DNA from: FEB-10 sp963710645
GTDB taxonomy: Bacteria > Acidobacteriota > Thermoanaerobaculia > Thermoanaerobaculales > Sulfomarinibacteraceae
Direction of reading: 5' to 3'
Length of the DNA: 64,000 nucleotides
NCBI GenBank assembly: GCA_963710645.1
Contig: CAVQBD010000009.1
Coordinates: forward strand, 1,612,001 to 1,676,000
Of the stretch, positions 53,493-63,019 are shown one piece after another (the first letter of the stretch is position 1; every line of letters starts with the position of its first letter). The position numbers were made by a program, and so were the translations under genes. The notes under the pieces were generated by a model, which worked only from the letters and a program-made list of their open reading frames with translations, made no database searches and had not been told where the DNA came from.

Positions 53493-54431
53493 CTATGTCG
53501 CGTAGAAGTAGTAGAAGCGCGGCCGTGTGTTGAGGTCTTCCTTGAGCACGAACACCCTTTTTTCGCGCATCAGGTAGCGCATTTCCGATGCCTCGTCGAG
53601 CAGGTTGCCGAATTTGCGTGCGCCCACTGGGCAGATCTCGACGCACGCCGGATACCTCCCCTCGCGGGTACGGTGGATGCAGAACGTGCACTTCTCCACG
53701 ATCCCCTTGGGTCGAGGTCGGTTGCCGAAGTAGTGGGTCTTCGGGTTGAGTTCTTCAGCGGTCAGACCGGGGTCGGACCAGTTGAAGTGGCGGGCGCCGT
53801 AGGGGCAGGCCGACATGCAGCACCGGCAGCCGATACACCAGTCGTAGTCGATGACGACGATGCCGTCGGGCTCCTGCCACGTGGCCTTGACCGGACAGAC
53901 CTTGACGCAGGCCGGGTTGCGGCACTGCTGGCACGCAACCGGAAGGTAGAAGGCGTCGGGTTCGGGCACCGTCTCCGGCTCGTAGTAGGCGTTGGACTCT
54001 GTCAGGTGGATGCCGGTCTCCTTCTCCATCCGAAGTACTCGGATCCAGTGGATCTGCGGTTCACGGGACTGGTTGTTCTCGTGAACGCAGGCGTAGACGC
54101 AGCGCCGGCAGCCCACGCAGCGAGACAGGTCGAGACCGTAGCCGAACTCCACACCCTCAATCGGCGGTGTGTCCCTGACCGAGACCGGACGCTCGAAGCG
54201 TTGTGAGTAATCCCGCTCGAGTTGCTTGAGGATCGTCTGTTGGCGCTCGGGGCTCAGCTCCACGAATCGGGTGCTCAGCATCCGCTCCACAAAGCCCCTC
54301 GAGGAGCCGGCCGCGGTGGCCGTCACCGCCGACATGGCCGCCAGACCGCTGCCGATCAACACCGACCGGCGATCGACCTGTCGGTCGAGCCCACCTGCGG
54401 AGGGCGGGCATCCTCGCTTCGAGTCACTCAC
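53493..54431 (-). CDS. Tat-exported four-cluster [4Fe-4S] protein (NrfC/DmsB/HybA-like)
   Basis: A 312-aa protein with a twin-arginine-like signal (DRRSVLIGSGLAAMSAVTAT) after a 20-residue polar lead. Four Cys motifs follow: CVGCRRCVYACVHEN, CQQCRNPACVKVCP, CIGCRCCMSACPYG and CTFCIH...CVEICP, sixteen Cys for four clusters. This is the electron-transfer subunit that docks to the NrfD protein encoded next. I use GTG 54431, which overlaps the upstream cytochrome gene by eight bases. Confidence 0.9.
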   Translation of the reverse strand: MSDSKRGCPPSAGGLDRQVDRRSVLIGSGLAAMSAVTATAAGSSRGFVERMLSTRFVELSPERQQTILKQLERDYSQRFERPVSVRDTPPIEGVEFGYGLDLSRCVGCRRCVYACVHENNQSREPQIHWIRVLRMEKETGIHLTESNAYYEPETVPEPDAFYLPVACQQCRNPACVKVCPVKATWQEPDGIVVIDYDWCIGCRCCMSACPYGARHFNWSDPGLTAEELNPKTHYFGNRPRPKGIVEKCTFCIHRTREGRYPACVEICPVGARKFGNLLDEASEMRYLMREKRVFVLKEDLNTRPRFYYFYAT

Positions 54432-55161
54432 GATGGCCCTCCTCGCTGAGGCTGTCCGCGACGTCCCCCTCTGCGGCGGCCCGCAGAAACTGTGGTCGCA
54501 GCGGCGGCGGCAACGGCTCGATGGCCGTGAATCGTGGGGCATGGGGGTTGTGGCAGTGGGCGCAGAGCTGGTAGCTCTTGGCGCCGCTCCAGTAGCCCTC
54601 GCGGCGGCCATGGATGCCCTCCCGCCAGTCGCGGTAGATGGTGCCGTGGCACTGACCGCACAGCCGGTAGGACTCCTCGAAACCGATCAGCGTCCCGTCG
54701 ACCAGGCGTAAGCTGTCTCGGTCGTCGGGGTTGTGACAGTCGAAGCACCAACGGCTCTTTGGGCCCGTGGTCGAGCTGGATGTCGTCGTGCATCTCCACC
54801 AGCTCGCGGCGCTCGGGGTTGACGTCCATTTCGCCGTGGCAGTCGGTGCACGGGTAAGTAGTCCTCGTACGCCAGAGGTTGTCTCACCCGGAACGTTTCG
54901 GAGGTGTCGGAGGCTCCAGCCGCCTCGACCTCCGGCAGGAGTTCCCGATCGAAATCGATCTCCGGAAAATCGCTCAGGCGAGTAGGCCCTTGTGCCGCCG
55001 GCGTCAGATGCCACGTCGCCGGCCCCGCCGCGCATGATGGAGAACAGCGTGAGCAGCGCCAGCGTCAGAAAGACGATCAGCAGCACCGCCAGCGACGAGG
55101 AGCCGGGCAGGAACTGCCGGGTTCCACCGTCGTCTGGCGCGGGCCGGTCAGGATTCTCCAC
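54424..55161 (-). CDS. Membrane-anchored tetraheme cytochrome c, three frameshifts
   Basis: The N-terminus has a membrane anchor (LAVLLIVFLTLALLTLFSIM). The periplasmic part contains four heme motifs, CTDCH, CFDCH, CGQCH and CAHCH, but they lie in different frames. Shifts near 54985-54991 (GGCCCTT), 54852-54854 (GGG) and 54749-54751 each read as one extra base, and because there are three the end returns to the first frame. Between shifts the sequence is sensible (LSDFPEIDFDRELLPEVEA, DVNPERRELVEMHDDIQLD). It is comparable to NapM-type or other tetraheme carriers. First gene of the minus-strand FeS-NrfD operon. Confidence 0.75.
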   Translation of the reverse strand: MENPDRPAPDDGGTRQFLPGSSSLAVLLIVFLTLALLTLFSIMRGGAGDVASDAGGTRAYSPERFSGDRFRSGTPAGGRGGWSLRHLRNVPGETTSGVRGLLTRAPTATAKWTSTPSAASWWRCTTTSSSTTGPKSRWCFDCHNPDDRDSLRLVDGTLIGFEESYRLCGQCHGTIYRDWREGIHGRREGYWSGAKSYQLCAHCHNPHAPRFTAIEPLPPPLRPQFLRAAAEGDVADSLSEEGHRE

Positions 55162-55286
55162 AACTGGCTCCTTTTGCGATCAGGTGCACATCACCCGTGG
55201 GATGTTGCGGCCATCCTAGCAGCCTTCCATTCGGCCTTTTGCCACAACTTCTTCATCAATAGTGATTTCTCGGCGAGGCTCGGACC

Positions 55287-55300
55287 TTGATCCAGGTCAA
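55287..55300. promoter_or_regulatory. FNR/DNR-type operator upstream of napD
   Basis: TTGATCCAGGTCAA matches the FNR-family box TTGAT-N4-ATCAA at nine of ten defined positions. It lies 92 bp before napD in the divergent spacer 55162-55391, so oxygen- or NO-responsive control of nap and of the divergent cytochrome operon is likely. Confidence 0.7.
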
Positions 55301-55310
55301 TGACATGGGG

Positions 55311-55328
55311 ATTCTCGGAATCGAGAAT
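55311..55328. promoter_or_regulatory. Second palindrome in the nap promoter region
   Basis: ATTCTCG and CGAGAAT form perfect 7-bp arms around GAAT, 11 bp after the FNR-type box. It may be the site of a second regulator. I do not recognise the consensus. Confidence 0.5.
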
Positions 55329-55391
55329 GGGGTACCGATTTGCGAATGAGCGTCATGATAGTCTCGCGATTGCACCCCAGGAGAGAGAGAT

Positions 55392-55676
55392 ATGAAGGAA
55401 GCCGATTGGAGCGTCTCGGGCTTGGTTGTCACGACCCGCTGTGAGGATCTTGCCGCCGTTGCGGAAATTCTGAATGACCGCCCGGGCGTCGAGGTTCATG
55501 CCGGCGACCCCCACAGCGGCCGCCTGGTGGTGGTTCAGGAAGGCACATCGGTGGAGGAGCACCAGGACGGACTGCGTGAAATTCAGGCCCTACCCGGGGT
55601 GCTGACCGCCGATCTGGTCATTCACTACCAGGATCCCGATGCCCCCGAACAGCCGCCGGCAACTGGAGGAGCATGA
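55392..55676 (+). CDS. napD: Nap chaperone NapD
   Basis: A 94-aa cytoplasmic chaperone that binds the Tat signal of NapA and helps its maturation. WSVSGLVVTTRCEDLAAVA, ILNDRPGVEVHAGD and GRLVVVQEG show the ferredoxin-like NapD fold with the usual Val-Ser-Gly-x-Val start. Its stop overlaps the napA start (ATGA), consistent with coupled translation. The N-terminal Met at 55392 follows AGGAGAGAGA. Confidence 0.92.
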   Translation: MKEADWSVSGLVVTTRCEDLAAVAEILNDRPGVEVHAGDPHSGRLVVVQEGTSVEEHQDGLREIQALPGVLTADLVIHYQDPDAPEQPPATGGA

Positions 55677-58436
55677 TGGACAGCCAGCTTTCGCGGAGAG
55701 ACTTCGTCAAGACCAGCGTGGCGGCCGCCACCGCGGCCGCGGTGGGCGTGCCCGATGATCGGCGCGGCGCCGGCTTCCGATCTCGATTGCGACATCGCCT
55801 GGGAAAAGAGCGTCTGTCGCTTCTGCGGAGTGGGTTGCGGGGTGCAGGTGGGAACCAAGAACGGCCACGTGGCCGCGGTCAAGGGTGATCCGCAAGTGTC
55901 CGGTCAACCGCGGGTTGCTGTGCGTCAAGGGCTACGCCAACGCCAACATCCTTTACGGCGCCGACCGCCTCCACAAACCGTTGCTGCGGATGAAGGACGG
56001 CCAGTTTCACAAGGACGGCGATTTCACCGAGGTGTCGTGGGAACGCGCCTTCGACGAGATGGAGCGTCAGTTCAAACGGCACTACCGGGAACTGGGGCCT
56101 ATCGGGCGTCGGCATCATGGGCTCGGGACAGTACACCATTCCCGAGGGCTACGCTGCGGTCAAGTTGGCCAAGGCGGGGTGGCGTTCCAACAACCTCGAC
56201 CCCAATGCCCGTCACTGCATGGCTTCGGCGGTGGCCGCGTTCATGCAGGTCTACGGAATCGACGAACCGTCGGGCTGCTACGACGACATCGAGCTCACCG
56301 ACACCGTGGTGACCTGGGGCGCCAACATGGCTGAGATGCACCCCATGCTGTGGGCACGGGTGGTCGACCACCGGCTGCGCAGCGCGACGTCAGGATCGTC
56401 AATCTCACCACCTACTCCAACCGCACCTCGGAGGCTGCCGACCACGAGCTGGTGATCCGGCCCCAGACCGACCTGGCGATTTGGAACTACATCGCACGCG
56501 AGATCGTCAAACGTGACGCCGTGGACCACGACTTCGTCAACAAACACTGCGTCTTCGCCACCGGACCGCACCGATATCGGATTCGGGATGCCGGCAACCG
56601 ATGCGCACGCCTTCCCGGCCGAACTCGACACCCTGGCCCGGCAACGGGTGGTCACCCTGACCCGGGAGGAGGCCATCGCCCAGGGCCTCGACCCGGATCC
56701 AGGAGCACGTGGTGGAGCAGAAGTCCGCGGCCAACGCCGGCGCCCACTGGCTGATCACCTTCGACGAGTTCAAGAAGGGCCTCGAGCCCTACACCCTCGA
56801 TTTCGTGGCCGAGCTCGCCAAGGGCGACCCCGACGAGGATCCTCGACGCCTTCAAGACCAAGCTGCAGGCCCTCGCCGATCTCTACGCCGACCCCGAATC
56901 GCAAGGTGGTTTCCTTCTGGACCATGGGCTTCAATCAGCACGCCCGCGGCACCTGGGTCAACGAGCAGGCCTACATGGTGCACCTGCTCACCGGCAAGCA
57001 GGCCAAGCCGGGATCGGGCGCGTTCTCGCTCACCGGCCAGCCGTCGGCCTGCGGCACCGCCCGCGAGGTCGGCACATTCGCCCACCGGCTTGCCCGCCGA
57101 CATGGTGGTGGCCAACCCGGACCACCGGGCCCGCTCCGAGGAGATCTGGAAGCTCCCGGCGGGGACCCTCAACCCCAAGGTGGGCAGCCACATCACCCAG
57201 CAGATGCGCGATCTCGAGTCGGGCGCCATGCGCTGGCTGTGGGTCCAGGTGACCAATCCGTTCCAGTCCACCGCCAACGCCAATCACTGGTTGATCGGCG
57301 GCGCGAAGAAGGACTGCTTCATCGTGGTGTCCGACATCTACCCCACCTACTCGTGCAAGGTGGCCGATCTGATCCTGCCGTGCGCGGGCCACTTCGAGAA
57401 GTGGGGTCTCTACGGCAACAGCGAACGGCGCACCCAGGCGTGGCGCCAGGTGGTGGACCCGCCGGGCGAGGCCCGGTCCGACGTCTGGCAGATGCTCGAG
57501 TTCTCCAAACGCTTCACCCTCGCCGAGGTGTGGGGCAAGCAGCCGCTGCCCGGTCTCGCGGCCCCGGGATTCGACCGACGGCTCGGCTGCCCGACGTCCT
57601 GGCCGGCCGCAACCAAGATCGGCTACCGGCCGGACCAGACCCTGTACGAGGTCCTCTTCGCCACCCCGGAGGCCCGCGGAATTTCTCCTGGCCAGATCCC
57701 ATCAGCCGGCGACCACGGCTGCTGCACGGCGGAGGCCAGTGGCCTCGACTGGTTCCCGGAGAAGGCGCTCTTCGAGGAGTACCGCCGCTTCGGGCTTGAT
57801 CATGCCCACGACCTTGCGCCTTTTGACACCTACTACCGTGACGACGTGTATGGACTGCGCTGGCCGGTGATCGATGGCAAGGAGACCCGCTGGCGATTCA
57901 ACGGGGACCATGACCCCTACGTCGCTCAGGGGGCAGACTTCGACTTCTATGGTCCGGCGCTCAAGGCTCTGCCCGAGGGAACCCTGTCCGGTTCCGGTGG
58001 CGGCGACAAGGTGTCGCTGGCCGGCAAGGCCAAGATCTTCTTCCGACCCTACGCTGCCCCGGCCGAAAGCCCCGATGATGCCTTCGATCTCTGGTTGTGC
58101 ACCGGAAGGGTCCTCGAACACTGGCATTCGGGTTCCATGACCCGCCGGGTTCCCGAACTCAACGCGTCCCAGCCCAGGGCCCAGGTCTTCATGAATGGGG
58201 CCGACGCCGCTGCCCGTGGTCTCACCCGCAACGATGTGGCCGTGATCGAGTCCCGTCGCGGAACGGTCAATGCCGTGGTGGAAACCCACGGCCGCAACCG
58301 GATGCCGAGGGGCACCGTCTACGTGCCCTGGTTTGATGAGGGCGTACCCATCAACAAGGTGACGTTGGATGCCACCTGCCCGATCTCGAAGGAGATCGAT
58401 TTCAAGAAGTGCGCCGTCAGGGTTTCGAAGGCCTGA
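55673..58436 (+). CDS. napA: Periplasmic nitrate reductase catalytic subunit NapA, about nine frameshifts
   Basis: Pieced together from successive frames, this is a complete molybdopterin nitrate reductase of about 915 aa. The Tat signal is SRRDFVKTSVAAATAAAVG. The [4Fe-4S] site is CRFCGVGCGVQVG plus the downstream RGLLCVKG Cys; the Mo-ligand Cys is in DPNARHCMASAV. Further pieces include WGANMAEMHPMLW, VRIVNLTTYSNRTSE, FWTMGFNQHARGTW and the C-terminal CPISKEIDFKKCAVRV. Shifts lie near 55752, 55890, 56105, 56384, 56568, 56700, 56841, 56893 and 57090; eight act as one extra base and one (56384) as a missing base. From 57090 to the end (1.35 kb) the frame is clean. Reduces nitrate to nitrite. 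Confidence 0.87.
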
Positions 58437-58448
58437 TGGGGGGATGAG

Positions 58449-58952
58449 ATGAAGAGATCACTGCTCGTGTACGTGTCCATCGCCCTTGCGATGAGTTGTG
58501 CTTCCGGGAGCCCGGATCCAGACGCCGACTCGACGGCTGAAGCCCGATCGGTCGCCGCCGCTCCGAGCGCCGTCCCCGATAGCGAGATCGGGTTGGCCAC
58601 CGGCACCGCCTTTGAACAGCCGGTCCAGGCGCCCATCGCATTCAACACTGTGGACCCGGGGGAGAGCGAACTCCGGCCGAGGCCCAACGCTGATTTTCCG
58701 CCGGTCATCTCTCATTCGGTGGAGGACCTGGACCCGATCACCCATGTCGAGAATCCCTGTCTCGACTGTCACGGTTCCGAGGCAGCCGTGTACTCCAACG
58801 CCCCCGCGGTTCCACCGAGCCACGAGGTGGACCTGCGCCGGTCGCCGGACACCGAGGGTGACGAGGTGGTGGGCGCCAGGTGGATCTGCACCTCGTGTCA
58901 TGTGGCCCAGACCGACACCGAGCCTTTGGTGGCGAACTCAGTCGCGGGCTGA
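58449..58952 (+). CDS. napB: Diheme cytochrome c NapB
   Basis: A 167-aa exported electron-transfer subunit of periplasmic nitrate reductase. It has an N-terminal signal with a lipoprotein-like Cys (LLVYVSIALAMSCASGS) and two heme motifs, CLDCH and CTSCH, in the context PVISHSVEDLDPITHVENPC and WICTSCHVAQTDTEPLVAN, which is characteristic of NapB. It follows napA by 12 bp. Confidence 0.92.
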   Translation: MKRSLLVYVSIALAMSCASGSPDPDADSTAEARSVAAAPSAVPDSEIGLATGTAFEQPVQAPIAFNTVDPGESELRPRPNADFPPVISHSVEDLDPITHVENPCLDCHGSEAAVYSNAPAVPPSHEVDLRRSPDTEGDEVVGARWICTSCHVAQTDTEPLVANSVAG

Positions 58953-59039
58953 AACGAGGATCGGCGATTCGGCAGCCTCTGGTCACTTGTCGATTTTGGG
59001 TTTCATTATTGATTTCGGTTGTGGCATCCTTGGTGGCAG

Positions 59040-61790
59040 ATGTCACGATGTGAGGTATGTGGAACGACGCTGCCGAGGGGCCAGCATTTCTGTGGGAGCT
59101 GCGGTTCCGCGGTGATGCCCGCGTCCGAGCTTCCGACCACCGGTGTGGATCATTTCCCCCGGCCGAAGAGGTCTGACACCGTGAGTTCCCATCCATCCCA
59201 GCTGTCCTCGGACCACGGCCGTTTTGTGCCGGGAACCGTTCTCGACGATCGCTACCGGATCCTCGGTCTCCTGGGGCGCGGTGGAATGGGCGAGGTCTAC
59301 CGGGCGGACGATCTCAAGCTTGGCCAACAGGTGGCACTCAAATTTCTGCCCGAGGACTTCGAGAAGGACCCCGAGCGGCTGCAGCGCTTCCTCAACGAGG
59401 TCAAGACCGCCCGTCAGATCACCCACCCCAACGTCTGCCGGGTGTACGACGTGGGCGAGGCGGACGGCCGGCACTTTCTGTCCATGGAGTACGTGGACGG
59501 CGAGGATCTGGCGTCGCTGCTGCGGCGGATCGGGCGGCTACCCCAGGACAAGGCGGTGCAGATCGCACGCCAACTCTGCGCCGGCTTGGCCGCCGCCCAC
59601 GACCAGGGCATCCTCCACCGCGATCTGAAACCTGCTAACGTCATGCTCGACGGACGTGGACGGGTTCGCATCACAGACTTCGGTCTGTCGGGATTGGCCG
59701 AAGCCTTCGAAGGGCTCGAACTCCGTGCCGGCACTCCCGCCTACATGGCTCCCGAACAGCTGGCGGGTCGTGAAGTCTCGGTCCGCAGTGATCTCTACGC
59801 TCTCGGTCTTGTGCTCTACGAGGTGTTCACGGGACGAAGGGCGTTTGATGCGGACAACGCGGTCGAACTCGCCCAGAATCGGGAGTCCGGTCCAACCTCC
59901 CCCTCGAATCTGGTCGAGAGTTTCGACCCCTCGGTGGAGCGGGTCATCCTGCGCTGCCTCGAGCTCGATCCATCGGATCGTCCGGGGACCGCGTTGGAGA
60001 TCTCGGCGGCTCTCCCGGGTGGAGATCCGCTGGCCGCTGCGCTCGCCGCCGGCGAGACACCTTCCCCGGAGATGGTGGCTAATGCGGTAGAACCTGGCGC
60101 GCTGCGACCGGCGGTGGCCGTGGCGCTTTTGATGGTTGCTCTGGTCTGTGTGGCGGCGGCGGTGCTCTTCCGTCCCGTGGCCTTCCTCCACGAGCAGGTG
60201 CCCTTCGATCTGCCGCCGCAGGAGTTGTTGACCAAGGCCCAGTCGGTGTTCAAGGAGCTCGGATATGACGAGCTTCCGCGATATCGGTACTTCGGATTTC
60301 GGCCCAACGAAACGCTGATAGCACATCTCGGGTCCTCCGACTCGTCCCGAGAGATGTGGCGAGAGCTCGAAAATGGTTCGCCGCCAGGAGTTCTTTTTTG
60401 GGTCCGTTTCAGCCCCAAACCGTTGGAGCCCAACGGCTTTCACCGGAGCCATGTGATGTGGGACGACCCGCCCCGGAACATGCGCGGCGGTGTCTCGCTC
60501 CAGCTGGACACCCTGGGTCGTTTGGTGTCGCTCGAGGCGGTCGTGCCGGAGGTCAGAGGCGAGTGGACGGGTTCGGCGGAGCTCGATATCGACGGACTCT
60601 TCGACCGAGCGGGTCTTGCCTTGGCCGAATTCGTGGTGGCCGAACCAGTCACTATCCCGCCGGTCCCCACCGATCTGGTTCGCGCATGGGAGGGTCCCTT
60701 CCGGTGGTTCGGCGCAGACGAAGCAGCGGTGGTCGAGGCGGGGTCAATCGACGGACGGTTGACCTTTTTCACGATCTACGGTCCGCACAACGCACCTCGC
60801 CGTCTGGGAGACGGCGATGGGGAACCGTCGGAGCTCTTCGGCGCGGTCGTCCTTTTCATGGTTGTTTCGGTCATGGTCGGTGCGGTTCTACTCGCGCGGC
60901 GGAATCTGAGGCTCGGCCGGGGCGACCGCACCGGCGCCGCGAGAATTTCGGGCGTGATCTTCGTCCTCGTCTTCGTGTCGTGGTTCCTGTTGGGAACCAG
61001 GATGGGGGAGACGAGGCTGAGTGATCTGGTGCAGAACCTGGTGTTTGGTCGGGTTCTCGGCCATGGCTTGGCTCATGCCATGCTCTTCTGGCTCTTCTAC
61101 GTGGCCCTCGAACCCTATGTCCGGAAAATCTGGCCGGGCACCCTCGTCTCGTGGACGCGTCTCCTGCGGGGTCGGTTCCGAGACCCCATGATCGGGCGCG
61201 ATATTTTGGTGGGTGGCGTGACGGCCGGCCTCGTCGGCGGGGCTCTCCCCTGGATCGAACGGGTGTTGGAGATCCAGCTGATTGGACACTGGCCTGCGCC
61301 GCTTGTTGGAGATCTCCGGATGGGGTTGAGCCTGCTGCCGCTTGATTGGTTGGGTTCAGCCTTGGGCGACATCTACAACTCCATCTTCGTGCCAGCGCTA
61401 GTCCTGACGATTCTGGTGCTCTTGAGGATTTTCCTTCGGCGCGACTGGATTGCAGTGGTGGCGTATGTCGGCGTCATGACCCTGATGAACGTGCTCGGAA
61501 GAACGGCCACGACCCCGGCCTCCGTTCACATGGTGTTGCTGTGGACGGTGACATTGGTTGCGATGTTCACCGTCATGGTCTACACGCTGTTCCGATTCGG
61601 TCTGCTGGCCGGGATGGTCGCCTCCTGTCTCCTGCCGATTCTGAGTGCTTTCCTGTTCACCTCGGATCTCGGTCGATGGTACGCCCCGGGATCACTGCTG
61701 ATCCTCGCGCTGATAGGTGGGCTGTATCTCTACGGGTTCGTCATCTCCCTCGGCGGCCGGCGACTGTTCTCAGACCCCTTCGAGAGCTGA
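59040..61790 (+). CDS. Membrane Ser/Thr protein kinase with N-terminal zinc-ribbon and multi-span C-terminus
   Basis: A 916-aa kinase. A Cys4 zinc-ribbon (CEVCGTTLPRGQHFCGSC) leads; the kinase domain spans about 70-340: Gly-loop LLGRGGMGEVYRA, VALKFL Lys, HRDLKPANVML, DFG at about 213-215 and GTPAYMAPEQL. All catalytic residues are present. A first membrane span near 360, a periplasmic-type region (about 380-600) and at least six further spans follow (from GAVVLFMVVSVMVGAVLLA on). The C-terminal membrane part looks like an independent sensor or transporter-like domain. Start ATG 59040 is used; seven more codons are open upstream. Confidence 0.9.
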   Translation: MSRCEVCGTTLPRGQHFCGSCGSAVMPASELPTTGVDHFPRPKRSDTVSSHPSQLSSDHGRFVPGTVLDDRYRILGLLGRGGMGEVYRADDLKLGQQVALKFLPEDFEKDPERLQRFLNEVKTARQITHPNVCRVYDVGEADGRHFLSMEYVDGEDLASLLRRIGRLPQDKAVQIARQLCAGLAAAHDQGILHRDLKPANVMLDGRGRVRITDFGLSGLAEAFEGLELRAGTPAYMAPEQLAGREVSVRSDLYALGLVLYEVFTGRRAFDADNAVELAQNRESGPTSPSNLVESFDPSVERVILRCLELDPSDRPGTALEISAALPGGDPLAAALAAGETPSPEMVANAVEPGALRPAVAVALLMVALVCVAAAVLFRPVAFLHEQVPFDLPPQELLTKAQSVFKELGYDELPRYRYFGFRPNETLIAHLGSSDSSREMWRELENGSPPGVLFWVRFSPKPLEPNGFHRSHVMWDDPPRNMRGGVSLQLDTLGRLVSLEAVVPEVRGEWTGSAELDIDGLFDRAGLALAEFVVAEPVTIPPVPTDLVRAWEGPFRWFGADEAAVVEAGSIDGRLTFFTIYGPHNAPRRLGDGDGEPSELFGAVVLFMVVSVMVGAVLLARRNLRLGRGDRTGAARISGVIFVLVFVSWFLLGTRMGETRLSDLVQNLVFGRVLGHGLAHAMLFWLFYVALEPYVRKIWPGTLVSWTRLLRGRFRDPMIGRDILVGGVTAGLVGGALPWIERVLEIQLIGHWPAPLVGDLRMGLSLLPLDWLGSALGDIYNSIFVPALVLTILVLLRIFLRRDWIAVVAYVGVMTLMNVLGRTATTPASVHMVLLWTVTLVAMFTVMVYTLFRFGLLAGMVASCLLPILSAFLFTSDLGRWYAPGSLLILALIGGLYLYGFVISLGGRRLFSDPFES

Positions 61791-61873
61791 ATCCTGGTCC
61801 ACGGTCGAGGGACACACCCCAGGAAGGGCAAGAAAATCGGCCATTGATGGGGTCTGGGGAAACCACCTCAGGG

Positions 61874-62047
61874 TCAAGATGGCTTTGAACCCGATTTCTT
61901 GGGTAACCTCCCCTCCTCCTTGAGCGCCTTCCGAAGCAGGAACTCGATCTGGGCGTTGACGCTGCGCAGATCGTCCCTGGCCCAACGCCGGACGGCGTCG
62001 AGCACCTTGGGATCGATCCGCAGCAGAAACGCCTCGCGTTCGGTCAT
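61874..62047 (-). CDS. Ribbon-helix-helix (Arc-type) DNA-binding protein
   Basis: A 57-aa protein starting at ATG 62047. REAFLLRIDPKVLDAVRRWA and DDLRSVNAQIEFLLRKAL fit the strand-helix-helix of Arc/MetJ-type regulators. Its ATG overlaps the SPFH stop (ATGA), so the pair is coupled. SPFH proteins paired with small Arc-like proteins are a recurrent arrangement. It may bind the palindrome at 63020-63049 that precedes the SPFH gene. Confidence 0.82.
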   Translation of the reverse strand: MTEREAFLLRIDPKVLDAVRRWARDDLRSVNAQIEFLLRKALKEEGRLPKKSGSKPS

Positions 62048-63003
62048 GTATAGAGGGTGCCGGTGTTGACCACGGGCTGGGTGTGGCGGTCACTGCACAG
62101 CACCACCAGCAGGTTGGAAACCATGGCCGCCCGGCGCTCGTCATCGAGTTCGACGATGTTGTCCTTGGCGAGGTGATCCAACGCCATCTGGACCATCCCC
62201 ACCGCGCCCTCGACGATCTTGGTGCGCGCCGCCACAACGGCCTGGGCCTGTTGACGCTGCAGCATGGCCGCCGCGATCTCCGGCGAGTAGGCGAGGTGGC
62301 TGATCCGCGCTTCGATGACGTTCACACCGGCCTTGTCCAGCCGCTCTTGAATGTCCTGCTGGAGCTGGTCGGAGATTTCTGAGGTGCTGCCCCGCAGGGA
62401 CATTTCGTGGTCCTCGCTGTCGTAGGGGTAGCGGCTGGCCAGGTTGCGGAGGGCCGCCTCTGATTGGACGGCCACGAAGTCCTCGTAGTCATCCACCTCG
62501 AACATGGCTTCGGCGGTGTTGACAACCCGCCACACCACCACGGCGGAAATATCGACCGGGTTTCCATCGCGGTCGTTGACCTTGGATGGTCTGCCGTGGC
62601 TGCGGCTGGCCTTCTGGATCACCTTGCCGCCTTCCGACTTTTGTTCGGGCGTGTGCACCGACCCCGTTTCGAAGTTACGAATTCGCAGCGAGATCTTCTT
62701 TTTGGAGAAGAAGGGGTTGACCCAGAAAAAGCCCGACTCGAGAGCCGAGCCCTTGTAGCTTCCAAAGAGCAGCAGAACCCGTGCCTGGTTGGGCGCGATG
62801 GCCATGTAGCCAAACAGCGCTATGAAGCCCGCCGCGAAGAGCACCACGCCGAGGACCAGTTGGAGAAGGCCGCCTTCGGAGTTGTAGTCTCCGAGGTCGA
62901 TGACCCCCACGATGAAGAACCAGGGACCGGCGATCAACAGGGCGATGGTCACAAGTAACGGGATCCAGCCTGAGATGGGTTTATAGGTCTTTTCTGCAGT
63001 CAT
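62044..63003 (-). CDS. SPFH/band-7 domain membrane protein
   Basis: A 319-aa protein. Two N-terminal spans (PLLVTIALLIAGPWFFIVG and LLQLVLGVVLFAAGFIALFG) precede the SPFH domain: VLLLFGSYKGSALESGFFWV, NPVDISAVVVWRVVNTAEAM, RLDKAGVNVIEARISHLAYS and a helical AMLQRQQAQAVVAARTKIVEGAV. SPFH proteins form large rings in microdomains and help protease regulation. It is the first gene of a two-gene operon with the RHH protein; ATG 63003 follows GGAGGTG. Confidence 0.92.
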   Translation of the reverse strand: MTAEKTYKPISGWIPLLVTIALLIAGPWFFIVGVIDLGDYNSEGGLLQLVLGVVLFAAGFIALFGYMAIAPNQARVLLLFGSYKGSALESGFFWVNPFFSKKKISLRIRNFETGSVHTPEQKSEGGKVIQKASRSHGRPSKVNDRDGNPVDISAVVVWRVVNTAEAMFEVDDYEDFVAVQSEAALRNLASRYPYDSEDHEMSLRGSTSEISDQLQQDIQERLDKAGVNVIEARISHLAYSPEIAAAMLQRQQAQAVVAARTKIVEGAVGMVQMALDHLAKDNIVELDDERRAAMVSNLLVVLCSDRHTQPVVNTGTLYT

Positions 63004-63019
63004 TGGACACCTCCATGTC

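Noticed and set aside
55673..57091. Programmed frameshifting as an explanation of the napA frames
   Set aside because: Nine shifts in 1.4 kb, in both directions, without slippery heptamers followed by pseudoknots at each site; other genes here show the same error style.
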